Position numbers and translations under genes: made by a program
The notes under the pieces: generated by a model
The model's input: the letters and a program-made list of their open reading frames with translations, nothing else
Told to the model about the DNA's origin: nothing
Databases searched by the model: none
Shown here: piece after piece, positions 44,674 to 54,931 of the stretch
Position numbering within the stretch: the first letter of the stretch is position 1
How the letters are laid out: every line of letters begins with the position of its first letter
Assembly: GCF_902167145.1 (NCBI RefSeq)
Contig: NC_050097.1
Coordinates: forward strand, 233,573,034-233,637,033
Source of the DNA: Zea mays
Lineage: Eukaryota > Streptophyta > Magnoliopsida > Poales > Poaceae
Length of the DNA: 64,000 nt
Direction of reading: 5' to 3'

Positions 44674-45197
44674 GCATCCACGTAATAAGCACTTGACATT
44701 CAGGATTCTAACTCATCCTACAATAATATATGGAACACTCACACCTTGCAACTCATCTACACAAGGTTCATTCTACATGAACAAGTCACAACTTTTAGAT
44801 TTCTGAATCACAGATACTACTAGCTGCTACTAATGCAGCAACTTGAACGGTTTACATTTCCACAATCCTACAAATACAAGAATGGCGACGAAGATAAGAG
44901 CCAAAAAGAGCAACCGCACAACTGAACCAACCAATACGTGCACAGGCTCTGCTTGCCTTCTCTTTGTTCTCCCTTAGAGATGGTGCTGGTCTGACCACAA
45001 TGCTCTGCTTCCATTTCGTATCAAGCTTCCTATACAATCTCTTGTTTATTCCTTGTTCAATTTCCCTCTCTGTTTTTGCCTTCTGTTCCTAAATAGCATA
45101 GCCATGGCCACCATATGCTTCTCTGCTTATGCTGAGCGGAGTGGGAAAAAAACAGTTTTAAATGTTGAGCGGGAGTGGGAAAAAAATCGGTTTTGTA
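44674..45197. other. Unassigned DNA with a possible decayed minus-strand coding fragment
   Basis: A 61-codon minus-strand frame (45037-44852) and an overlapping frame read a hydrophobic run VRLLFLALIFVAILVFVGLW (about 44915-44855). It could be the C-terminal membrane anchor of a lost gene. I do not recognise a family and it may be chance. Confidence 0.25.
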
Positions 45198-45328
45198 CGA
45201 TACCTTCAGCTGGCGATCCACGGGAACGACGAGCTGGAAACCCTGATCAAGGCTACCATCGCCGCCAGCGGCGGCGGCGTCATCCCCCACATCCACAGGA
45301 GCTCATCGACAAGGCTGCCAAGGAATGA
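45198..45328 (+). pseudogene. Histone H2A.Z C-terminal pseudogene fragment
   Basis: The plus strand reads [20 protein letters not shown], then [13 protein letters not shown]. After a one-base frame change it reads [10 protein letters not shown] and a TGA at 45326-45328. This matches the C-terminal third of plant H2A.Z ([31 protein letters not shown]), the variant histone that replaces H2A near promoters. GC-rich codons contrast with the AT-rich surroundings. No N-terminal histone fold precedes it. The extra residues (AASGGG) and frameshift argue for a dead gene fragment, perhaps captured by a transposon. Confidence 0.82.
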
Positions 45329-45474
45329 ACGAGCAAACTCGGTGCTTTTTCATGTCGGTGGTTCTTAACACCTGAGAAAAACCTGCTGCTGCTGATACAC
45401 ATTAGATGGTACCCTACCCTGAAACCTCTTGTGGCTTCGCTCTTGTTGCGTTGTCAATCTGCTGATACACATTA

Positions 45475-45573
45475 GGCCTTGTCCGGTCATTCTTACACCC
45501 AATCCCACCATGGATTTTAATCCCACCTAATCCTATCCAATCCACATGAATTAAGATGAGAACGAACAGGCCC
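45475..45573. mobile_element. Tourist-like MITE (99 bp)
   Basis: Ends ggccttgtccgg and cgaacaggccc, flanked by TTA (45472-45474 and 45574-45576). The 15-bp gctgatacacattag repeats at 45391 and 45461 lie in the flank. Similar in style to the MITE at 25921. Confidence 0.6.
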
Positions 45574-45576
45574 TTA

Positions 45577-46462
45577 AATGGAGGCAGGCAGGCACTCACC
45601 GCTTCTTGTCACTCATGTCCGCTCGCTTGCGCAGGCATGCTATTTTACCCAGAGACTACTGATTGTTCTTCATCCATCAGCTGATCCCAGATCTGTGGCA
45701 TCAGTATTTCAGTGTTGTGAATCGGCCGGTGCATGAACTTAATCATTAATGCATATACTTATATGCTAACTGAACATGAATGAAAGTTATATGTTTCAAG
45801 TGCACGTGCATAGTACAGTAGATAGAAATGGCAGGTTTGTTTAAAACTTACATTTGCAGGTTTGAACAGCAATATACTAGTACTACCCAGCAGCAGGGTA
45901 TCCACTTTGCCCTTACAAGCCACAGCATTAGGCCAGACTGCCTTTGGTTGCAATCACTAATGAGGAAGAACGTTATCTATTTGTTAATGTAAACAGCTAA
46001 GGGTGTCCCTTCTCAAAGACAAGATGAGCAAACTAGACATGTAGATGAACATTACCTTGCTGGTCATGACGAACTGGGCGGCTCAGCCAGGGCCCAAAAC
46101 AGGATTCAGCATGCTACATTATTCTCCCAGCAGTTATAACGTCATTCCTCATAAATGCAACATCGGCTGTGTTAACAGACATGATAAAACATGCTACAAG
46201 AGAGAATCACACATCAGTTGTGTACGGAGAGCACATAGCTACATCAGCACCGGAACGAATATGCTTCGAAAAACATAAAACGCTCTGCATATATTGGATC
46301 AAAAGTAAATGAACATCTGCATATCAAGCAGGTCAAATGAGAAGAAAATCTTCCGAGAAACATGAACATGAAGTAAACCAATGGTTTTAGTTAAGATCAT
46401 ATACTAGTTTAACTGTGACAGGTGCGTGCAAGGACTGATTCCAAAAAAAATCAACATATCAA
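45577..46462. other. Intergenic DNA downstream of the PPR gene
   Basis: No supported gene or repeat. The part adjacent to 46463 should hold the PPR gene 3' UTR. Confidence 0.5.
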
Positions 46463-48796
46463 TCACGGACTGGCCTCTGCAAGAAAATGATACTTTGCAG
46501 GGAGAAATCTTATTTGTTCCCTACAAGTTCCTTTGCTTGAGAAGAGATCGACCAGCAACATTGCGGTTAAATGTTCAAGTGAGAAATTCCTCTCGTCAAT
46601 CTTGGACAGGTAAGCTCCAGCCCTGACTATTTCATTTTTCTTTAGTAATTCCCTGACTACATGATTCAGCAATCGAGAATTGGGCTCACAGCCAGCATTC
46701 TGCATGGATGAAAACATATCTTCTGCCTCTTCCACCAATCCTTCTTTTATAAGATTTGTGATCATTATACTGTAAGTCACAACACAAGGCACCAGCCCAC
46801 TTCTCGAGATAGAAGCAAACAGATCCTTAGCTTCTTCAACTCTCCTGGTTTGAAACATTCCAGCTATCATGGTATTGAGAGTTATGATATTGATCTTTAC
46901 ATTCATTGCACGTAATTCTTTGAAAAGAAAGATTGCTTCATCAAAGCATCTATTTTTAAAAAGTCCACGAAGAACTATGTTGTATGTATATTTGTCCATA
47001 GCGATACCACTTTCTGTCATTTCATGGAATTTCACCTTTGCAGGAACTGTTCTCCCATCCTGAAATAACCCATCAATTATGATGTTGTACAAAATAGTTG
47101 AAGGCTTTATTCCCTTTTGCAGCATTTCTCTGAAAAGACTCAATCCTTCATCAATCCTTCCAATTTTACAATAGCCATTAACAAGTGTACCATACACTAC
47201 ATCGTCTGGTTCAATGCCAGCTGACACCATAGCATCAAATACTCTTAATGCTTTCTCCATCTTGCCAACAAGACAGTACCCATCCATTAGCATACTATAC
47301 ACCACAGCAGTAGGATGCAGACCAACATTTACAGTTAAGTCAAATATATTTTGTGCCTCCATTACCCTTCCCAGTTTGCAAAGGTTGTTAATTATCGAAC
47401 TGAAGAAAACAATATCAAGACGCATGCCATTATTCATTATTTCCAAAATCAATTCCTTGGCTTTCAGTAAACTACCATGAGTACAAAAACCTTGAATCAG
47501 GCAATGGTATGCATATTTATCAGGTGCTACTCCTTGATCAATCATCTGATTAAATTTTTCCATAGCATCATCCATCTTACCGATTCTGCAGAGGGCAGCA
47601 ATCACTGTCCTATAGGTTACCACATTAGGTTTCACTCCATGGTCTCTCATTTCATTGAAGATGATCATAGCCTTATCTAGCATTCCACAGTTTGCATATG
47701 CCTTGATCAGCACACTAAAAGTATAAATGTCAGGTGCAATACCGTCACCTAGCATCAAATCGAAGAGATCTGTCATATCAACTAGACATCCTTTAGTAGC
47801 GTACCCGTTGAGCATAATGGTGTAGGAGAAAACATTAGGATTTTGGCCCTTCATTGCCATTGTGTCAAAAACATCTCTAGCTTCCTTGATTTTTCCATAC
47901 TTGCAAAGGGAACCCATCAACATGTTCAAAGTAACAACATCTGGTAAGATGCTGTGTCTTCTCATTTCTTTAAATACCCTAACTGCCTCCTTCCACTGTC
48001 CTGTGGAGGAGTATCCATATATCAAGTTATTATAGGTCCAGTTATTTGGCAGAACACCTTTATTGACCATTTGTCGAAGGAAAGCCTCTGCCTTGTCCAT
48101 TGCTCTTGCCTTACACAGGGCATGGACCACAGAGTTATAAGTCACAAAATCAGGTGGAATGCCCCGCTGTACCATTTCTTTGAATAGATCACATGCTTTA
48201 TTTACGTCACCCTCCTTAAAAAAGCCGTCGATTACTGTATTGTACGAGAAAACATCGGGCACACAGCCCAACTCAGGCGTTCTGTGGAGAAGGATGTCCA
48301 AAGCCTCGTCTGTCCGCTTCGCTTCACAAAAGCCCTTGAGAAGGTGGTTAGCGATGATGATATTGACGCGCAAGCCTGTCCTGAGGAGCTGGCCGAAGAA
48401 CGCCAGCGCTAGCTCTGGGCGGTGCGCGCGGGTGCAGCAGTCCATGAGGATGGCGTAGGTGTGGGATGTGGGGGACAGCACCCGCGGTCCTTGAGCCCGA
48501 GACGCCGCGCGGTTGAAGAGCGCGACGGCGAGGGCAGGGCCACTCCTGCAGGCGGCGGAGGACGGCGCACGCGCGAGCGCCGCGAGGAAGCCGTTCAGAT
48601 CGCGCTCGAGAACGGGCGTGCCTCGACGCTGCAACTCGTCGAGCAGGTCGTGTGCTTCCTCAGGGCGGAGCGTCCCCTCCCGCACGCGCGCCGTGGCGGC
48701 GGCGAGGCGGCGGCAGCGAGGAGGATGCGGCGGCGGCGAGGAGGAGGATGCGGCGGCGGTGGAGACGGCGGAGGAGATGCGGGCACATGACGGCAT
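46463..48796 (-). CDS. Rf1-like P-class pentatricopeptide repeat protein (777 aa), intact
   Basis: A single intronless frame from ATG 48796 to the stop at 46463. Residues 1-45 are Ala/Ser/Arg-rich with few acids, fitting a mitochondrial (or plastid) presequence. Residues about 40-105 carry the GTLRPEEAHDLLDELQRRGT and ALARAPSSAACRSGPALAVA signature typical of grass restorer-of-fertility-like proteins. From about 108 to 738 I count 18 consecutive P-type repeats of 35 residues (one of 36), followed by a 39-residue tail with no E or DYW domain. P-class PPR proteins bind specific organelle RNAs and affect cleavage, stability or translation; Rf1 members suppress cytoplasmic male sterility transcripts. 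Compared with my memory of rice Rf1, about one repeat seems lost between repeats 2 and 3. The GC-rich 5' end contains simple GCG/GGA repeats. Confidence 0.95.
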   Translation of the reverse strand: MPSCARISSAVSTAAASSSSPPPHPPRCRRLAAATARVREGTLRPEEAHDLLDELQRRGTPVLERDLNGFLAALARAPSSAACRSGPALAVALFNRAASRAQGPRVLSPTSHTYAILMDCCTRAHRPELALAFFGQLLRTGLRVNIIIANHLLKGFCEAKRTDEALDILLHRTPELGCVPDVFSYNTVIDGFFKEGDVNKACDLFKEMVQRGIPPDFVTYNSVVHALCKARAMDKAEAFLRQMVNKGVLPNNWTYNNLIYGYSSTGQWKEAVRVFKEMRRHSILPDVVTLNMLMGSLCKYGKIKEARDVFDTMAMKGQNPNVFSYTIMLNGYATKGCLVDMTDLFDLMLGDGIAPDIYTFSVLIKAYANCGMLDKAMIIFNEMRDHGVKPNVVTYRTVIAALCRIGKMDDAMEKFNQMIDQGVAPDKYAYHCLIQGFCTHGSLLKAKELILEIMNNGMRLDIVFFSSIINNLCKLGRVMEAQNIFDLTVNVGLHPTAVVYSMLMDGYCLVGKMEKALRVFDAMVSAGIEPDDVVYGTLVNGYCKIGRIDEGLSLFREMLQKGIKPSTILYNIIIDGLFQDGRTVPAKVKFHEMTESGIAMDKYTYNIVLRGLFKNRCFDEAIFLFKELRAMNVKINIITLNTMIAGMFQTRRVEEAKDLFASISRSGLVPCVVTYSIMITNLIKEGLVEEAEDMFSSMQNAGCEPNSRLLNHVVRELLKKNEIVRAGAYLSKIDERNFSLEHLTAMLLVDLFSSKGTCREQIRFLPAKYHFLAEASP

Positions 48797-48916
48797 TGCC
48801 GCGCTGGGGGTGGGGGGATTTTTTGGGCGTCCGGGTTCCTCCCTCCCTCGTTTCGTGCGTTGTTCGTACGGGGATCATTATCCAATTCCTGTTATAGACC
48901 TAACAAGCAGGCAGTC
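48797..48916 (-). promoter_or_regulatory. PPR gene 5' flank
   Basis: Only 120 bases separate the start codon from the TIR-like tandem element at 48917, so the element lies in the 5' UTR or promoter. No clear TATA seen. Confidence 0.4.
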
Positions 48917-49698
48917 AGGCTGTCCGCAGTGACATGCTGTAAACCAAACTCTACCCGACATACAGTCAAAAAACATCCGCAGCGGGGCACTGCACACGGG
49001 ACTGTAAACGTAGAGAGGCCCTGAGGCTGTCCGCAGTGACATGCTGTAAACCAAACTCTACCCGACATACAGTCAAAAAACATCCGCAGCGGGGCACTGC
49101 ACACGGGACTGTAAACGTAGAGAGGCCCTGAGGAACTCTATTTACAGCGTACCTACTCTTCTCACTCCAAACATCCTTCTCTCGGTTCGGCTGTACGGGA
49201 AGCATGCGAGCAAGTAGCCAGCGCAGCAGATTTTTGCAGCAAGAGAATATAAAGTGGAAAAAAAATAATATAATATATGATAGTTGATATAGAGTTGGAA
49301 TATAGAGTAAATATGACCGCAAAGAATTATGGTATAGAGTAGAGAATCTTGCTGACTAGGATAGAATATTTCTTTTAGAGTACGAATTTAGAGTAGTATG
49401 AGTGCGGATAGCCTGAGGAACTCTATTTACAGCGTACCTACTCTTCTCACTCCAAACATCCTTCTCTCGGTTCGGCTGTACGGGAAGCATGCGAGCAAGT
49501 AGCCAGCGCAGCAGATTTTTGCAGCAAGAGAATATAAAGTGGAAAAAAATAATATAATATATGATAGTTGATATAGAGTTGGAATATAGAGTAAATATGA
49601 CCGCGAAGAATTGTGGTATAGAGTAGAGAATCTTGCTGACTAGGATAGAATATTTCTTTTAGAGTACGAATGTAGAGTAGTATGAGTGCGGATAGCCT
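48917..49698. repeat. TIR-like element duplicated as A-A-B-B (107 bp x2, 285 bp x2)
   Basis: Block A (48917-49023) is repeated at 49024-49130 and block B (49131-49415) at 49416-49698, both nearly identical. A begins aggctgtccgcagtg and B ends agtgcggatagcct, imperfect inverted repeats. So A+B (392 bp) looks like one MITE whose two halves were each duplicated. Every junction reads cctgagg. Internal small frames (48892-49701) are not genes. Confidence 0.85.
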
Positions 49699-49839
49699 CA
49701 TGTTTTTGTGGTGTCCCCCAAATATTCCCGTGAGGAGCAGATGCCTTTTGTTCGGTCCCGCTCGCCATCGTCCGTCCCATAGCTAAATTGTGATCAACGT
49801 GATGAGAAAATAGAGTTCCCAAACTAACCCTTAGTTTAA
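49699..49839. other. Short unassigned spacer
   Basis: Nothing recognised. A gagaggagat triplet repeat begins just beyond, at about 49847-49875. Confidence 0.5.
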
Positions 49840-50311
49840 AATATGAGAGGAGATGAGAGGAGATGAGAGGAGGGCGTGGGTGGGGCCCACACGCGAGTGA
49901 GAGAGAGGGCTAAGCAGGGGGGGCGGCGGCTAGGGGAGGGAGTAGGGCGCGCGTGGCTTGCTTGTTGAGCCCCTAGTGGGCTTTAGGGTTAAGGTTTAGT
50001 TAGTTTTTTTCTTTTTTAATTTCTTTTTCTAAATTCAAAATATATTTTTAAATAACCCTAAAATTCATAATAACTATACCAAAATTATTTATAAATAAAA
50101 TATTTATTTTTGGACTAATAATTATTATATTATTTATTTGGATTTTTATTTAAGAAGAAATACTATTAAATATTCAAAATCACTTATGAGCAATAAAAAA
50201 ATCATTCCGAATGTAAATAAACAACAAGCATTTAAAAGAAAATTTATTACCGTAAATGTCATTAATAACTAAATATATTGTTTTTATTTAATGATTTTTT
50301 ATGGTGTTACA
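49840..50311 (-). mobile_element. Gypsy element 3' LTR, truncated
   Basis: On minus the LTR starts TGTAACACCATAAAAAATC at 50311, right after a PPT-like aagaggggtagatt that is now split by the solo LTR. It runs leftward through very AT-rich DNA into a GC-rich part (49870-49990) and is lost near 49840, where a gagaggagat minisatellite lies. The left border is uncertain. Confidence 0.6.
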
Positions 50312-50323
50312 AATCTACCCCTC

Positions 50324-51582
50324 TGAAAGTCGCCTAGAGGGGGGGGGGGTAAATAGGGCGAAACTGAATTTTACAAACTTAATCACAACTACAAGCCGGG
50401 TTAGGGTTAGAAATATAATCGAGTCCGAGAGAGAGGGTGCAAAACAAATCGCAAGCGAATAAAGAGTGTGACACGCGGATTTGTTTTACCGAGGTTCGGT
50501 TCTCGCAAACCTACTCCCCGTTGAGGTGGTCACAAAGACCGGGTCTCTTTCAACCCTTTCCCTCTCTCAAACGGTCCCTCGGACCGAGTGAGCTTCTTCT
50601 TCTCAATCAAACGGGAACAAACTTCCCCGCAAGGACCGCCACACAATTGGTGTCTCTTGCCTCGGTTACAATTGAGTTGTTCACAAGTAAGAACGAAAGA
50701 AAGAAGCAATCCAAGCGCAAGAGCTCGAAAGAACACAAGCAAATCTCTCTCACTAATCACTAAAGTGTTGTGTGGAATTGGGAGAGGATTTGATCACTTG
50801 GGTGTGTCTAGAATTGAATGCTAGAGCTCTTGTAAGTAGTTGAAGTGGGAAAACTTGGATGACTTGAATGTGGGGTGGTTGAGGGTATTTATAACCCCAA
50901 CCACCAAACTAGCCGTTTGGTGGAGGCTGCTGTCGCATGGCGCACCGGACACTGTCCGGTGCGCCAGCCACGTCACCTGGTCGTTGGGTTCCGACCGTTG
51001 GAGCACTGTCTTGTGGGCCCGCCTGGCTGTCCGGTGATGCACCGGACAAGTCCTGTAGACTGTCCGGTGTGCCACCCGCGCGTGCTCTGCTCCTCTGCGC
51101 GCGCTGGCGCACATTTAATGCGTTGCACTCGACCGTTGCGTGCGAAGTAGCTGTTGCTCCGCTGGCTCACCGGACAGTCCGGTGAATTATAGCGGAGCGG
51201 ATTCCCGAAGCTGGTGAGTTCAGAGCCACTCTTCCTTGGGGCACCGGACACTGTCCGGTGGTGCACCGGACAGTCCGGTGAATTATAGCGGAGCGCCTCT
51301 GAGAATTCCCGAAGGTGAAGAGTTCAGCTTGGAGTCCCCTGGTGCACCGGACACTGTCCGGTGGCACACCGGACAGTCCGGTGCGCCAGACCAGGGCAGC
51401 CTTCGGTTATCCCTTGATCTCTTTGTTGAACCCTTTTCTTGGTCTTTTTATTGGCTTAGTGTGAACCTTTGGCACCTGTATAACTTATAGACTAGAGCAA
51501 ACTAGTTAGTCCAATTATTTGTGTTGGGCAATTCAACCACCAAAATCATTTAGGAAATAGGTGTAAGCCTAATTCCCTTTCA
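50324..51582 (-). mobile_element. Sirevirus solo LTR inside the gypsy element
   Basis: 1259 bp, tgaaagtcgcctagagg ... gcctaattccctttca, with TSD ccctc at 50319-50323 and 51583-51587 and no internal region. It carries an 11-base G-run near 50340 and palindromes at 50940-51385. It belongs to the same family as elements 1 and 3. Made by LTR-LTR recombination. It splits the gypsy PPT sequence aatctacccctcttaaaag. Confidence 0.95.
50886..50894 (-). promoter_or_regulatory. Solo LTR TATA box
   Basis: ttataaata on minus in the same position as in the other Sirevirus LTRs. Potentially still able to start leftward transcription toward the PPR gene promoter. Confidence 0.45.
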
Positions 51583-51704
51583 CCCTCTTAAAAGAATCTC
51601 GTCCTCGAGATTAAGGAAGGTTAGCACGAAAGCAAAGGAGATACATGGTTATTTGTAGGTTCTTAGTTCTCATTGAACTCTTCTAATATTAAGGAACTTC
51701 CTTA

Positions 51705-52055
51705 CTACATCGCTCCGCAATGTATACTAATCAGGCAACCTTCATCATCGTACTTATAAAATGGTTGGTCTTCTGAATTATTGCTTAGGTCATGCTTGTC
51801 AGCTTTCTTCTCTAGTCGGTCTAGACGCTTCTTGGGGCATTCGCGAATAACATGTCCTTCATTTTTGCAGTAGTAGCAAGCACCTCTTGCTTTGAGTTCT
51901 TTGCGAGTCAACTTTGCTTGACCAACAGGGGGTGAGGGTTGATTGGGTGTCTGTATCTTATATAGCTGAGTCTGACTTAATTCTTCTGTTTGGGTATCCA
52001 TGTGTTTCGTGGCTTTTGCTTGTGGTTGAGGTGGACTAATCATGTATCCAAACAT
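51705..52055 (-). pseudogene. Gypsy CCHC-containing fragment
   Basis: 116-residue frame with a basic LTRKELKARG leading into CYYCKNEGHVIRECPKKR, a single zinc knuckle, then an acidic tail. On the element strand it lies after the protease, an unusual order for gag sequence. It probably reflects rearrangement or a fused second element. Confidence 0.6.
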
Positions 52056-52677
52056 TTTTCTATTCCTTTTGTTGTTTTCATTCCATTCATCGAATATCTC
52101 TGTGACTCATTTTTCTCGTTCATAGTTGTTAAGGTAGGAATATTGTCGTTGGCATCATTTACTTGATTTCCATTGGGGTTCATCATCTAGTCAGAGGGTA
52201 AAAGAGTTTAGTGAGACAGACTGCATAAGAGGCTTGTATGACATTAAGATAAAGTGTTAACACAATATTTTGATTTCCAATATAAGATTAGTTAAGGATG
52301 ATTTCCGATTCTGCATAGCTTCATCATACTACAAGAGTGTACAAGTGTTATAATCCTTAACAGAGATCTTTTCAACTTTATAGATTTCAGAGCATGATAT
52401 CCAAATCATCTTTCTCATCCAATAGTATTTCTTTGAGCACAAATTGAGAGAAAGACTTGAGCGGGACTTTAGGGCAACTAGAATAGAGCATCACATTGTT
52501 TGCATATAGCAGATGACACCATACTTTATTCTCTTATAAAGAGGCAAAACACAATAGGTGCGAGAGATTCTCCAAATTTATTCATATATCACTTAGCACA
52601 ATTACAAATCATGAAAGGGGCAACACCTTGACATTTTTTTTCTTCGTGAGACATACTCCTTCTAGCTAAATGACATA

Positions 52678-53692
52678 TTAGTCTTCCTTGTCAGATGCAC
52701 CAATCAGAGCTAGAGGTCGATTGTCTTCAACTACTATTCTTTCTCCAGATGGGGTTTCCAAACACATGGTTCTCTCAGTATGTTGGATTACTGCCTTAGT
52801 TCTTTGTAACCAATTCTTTCCAAGAATCACATCATTTCCCATTGATTCTATCACTATAAGATCAGCTAGAAAATCTATCCCACTGATTTTAACACTCACA
52901 TTTGGACATATGTAGTTTACTATCATTTTTCTTTCGGGTGCACTGATGGTAATCCTTGATCTCAAGGGACACTTAGATACCATACTCTGTTGCAAATTGG
53001 GCACTGATAAAAGAATGTGTTGTACGAGGATCATACAACACGGTGGCGATGGTCATGTGAATGACTAGTGTTCCAAAAATTACGGCATTATTATACAGAA
53101 TGGTTCCTATCACTGCATAACTTATCCTTCCTATGGACTTTTTCCGTTGTTTATTCTTTGTTGATGCATGAGTTTGAGGGTGTTGTCTTTTCTTTTGGAC
53201 CTTATTGATCTCCACATCTTTCTTAGGACAACTATTAACAAGATGGCCGGTATCACCACAGCCAAAGCAAGCACGACTTGATAAGTTACATGGTGGAGTT
53301 GTCTTTACGATGTTGGTAGAAGTTTCTGTGCATTTTTGTTCACATTCCATGTCGGAATACTGAGATAGCTTTATCTTGGAGGTGATCTGTAGTGAACTCT
53401 TCTCAGAACAGTTACGGAAGTAATGACCTTCACGTCCACATTGATAGCAAGCTTTTCTTGAAGTTATTTCTTGACTTTTTCCATGTTTCCCTTTTCGTTT
53501 CTTGGACCTGATGCGACCACGAGGCTGAAACTGTGTGCAAGTAATGGTCCATCCATCAATGTAACATTCATGTGTTTCTTCCAGGGGCTGGGCATCCTTG
53601 TGATGTTTCCTTTTTGGAATATTTTGCAATTCATCAACTGACAGTGCATTAGGTATGAGAGACTCTGCTATTAGTTGTTCTTGGGGAGACAT
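52678..53692 (-). pseudogene. Gypsy gag end and aspartic protease (frameshifted)
   Basis: Frame 53692-52973 has two CCHC knuckles (CYQCGREGHYFRNC and CFGCGDTGHLVNSC) and then DPRTTHSFIS, the protease active site where gypsy elements have DSGATHSF-like sequence. After a small indel near 53000 the frame 53034-52678 continues the protease (PLRSRITISAPERK, VIESMGNDVILGKNWL). Both changes make it inactive. No reverse transcriptase, RNase H or integrase follows. Confidence 0.78.
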
Positions 53693-54915
53693 CTGTCTTT
53701 TTATGCCAGAAAATAAATTCTGGTTCTTCTGTTTTGTGGTTTCACTTTCGTTTGTACTGATCTGGCGACAAGGAATTCCATAGTACTTACAATAACAACA
53801 TGTTCCAAGGTCACTTGTCTATTGGTTTGGTTGTGCATCCTTTTGTGTCTTGAATTTTTGTTCATCAGCTGTTTTATTTATAGTGTTGCTTTGACTTGCC
53901 AACACACCACATTCTTTGCATTTAGTGACATCACTTGTAGTTGACATTCCAAGGTCTGTCATCTGTATGGGTATGGAAGAATAGAAGGGACGAAAGGGTT
54001 GAGCAAAGACAGATTATAGAGAGCAGAGAAAACCTATCTATCTAAGGTTTTACCTAGCTAACTGATGCCATTGTGGACAAAAGTCACACAATACACCAAC
54101 AATCATTTCAAAGAAGCAAATCAAACATGAACACAAAGGACAATGAACTCAAGCATACTAGCACAACACAATCCTATTCTACTCATTCAACCAAAACAAA
54201 AGGTGAGACAAGGTTTGGAATAAGAAAGATATTATAACATCAAGGAGTTGGGTAAGAATTATCAAGGAGTTAGACAAGACATATTTGCCGGCGGCCATGA
54301 GTGAAACAAGATAACCATGAACTATTAAAGTGAGGATAAATAATACAACCAAGGATATAAAGTGAGTTAGGGAGAAAGCATTATCAAGGAGAAAAGTAGA
54401 GAGGCAAAGGTTTAATATATCAAGGTAGATATTGCGCAAGGGTGGCAATACAATGGCAAGAAAACAAAAGTATAATAAGTCAAGGGTTATATAGCAATAT
54501 TAGGGATTAGAAAACCAATATATAATATAATATCGCCCTTACCGATCTAGTCGAAAATCTTAATACAAAAGAACAATCCTATCAACCTAGCCAAGAAGTC
54601 TGGTAATAGATCCAAAGGATCCATAGCAAAACTTCTTGCGGAGTGGGGATAAGACAGAGAATAGGGCATCGTCGATAGCTTCGAAAAGGTTTCTTCTAGC
54701 AAACTTCACTTCAAGTTCCGCAATCCTGGCTTGATCATCTTGCAATGCTTCTCATTAGAACCTTCTGATAGACGAAGAATCAGACAAGAAGGGTTGAAGA
54801 TAAAAGAGACGAGGTTTGATATAAAGTAAGTTTTTATGAAGACAATTAAATCAAGTTTTGAACGACTGACTGGGCTTTCCATTTCTAACTAATCTAGCGA
54901 CCTACGATCACATTG

Positions 54916-54927
54916 CCTTTGATACCA
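54916..54927 (-). other. Gypsy primer-binding site
   Basis: TGGTATCAAAGG on minus, four bases after the LTR end; initiator tRNA-Met type. It fixes the LTR border at 54932. Confidence 0.75.
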
Positions 54928-54931
54928 CTTC

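Larger units (their letters stand above)
51583..54931 (-). mobile_element. Gypsy element interior (gag/protease relics; no RT)
   Basis: The right edge is the PBS at 54916-54927. The left edge is the PPT-proximal hairpin aatctcgtcctcgagatt (51596-51613), the usual end of grass Ty3/gypsy interiors. Only gag and protease fragments remain between. 53693-54915 and 52056-52677 hold no supportable coding sequence. Confidence 0.75.

Noticed and set aside
45053..45368. Functional histone gene
   Set aside because: Only the C-terminal third is present, with a frameshift and no histone-fold start.
48422..48932. Several Arg/Gly/Ala-rich frames opposite the PPR 5' end
   Set aside because: GC-rich simple-repeat shadows of the PPR presequence region.
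49840..50311. Complete left LTR of the gypsy element matching 54932-56550
   Set aside because: I could not align the two; only the PPT/PBS logic links them, and both are truncated, so no complete LTR pair is claimed.
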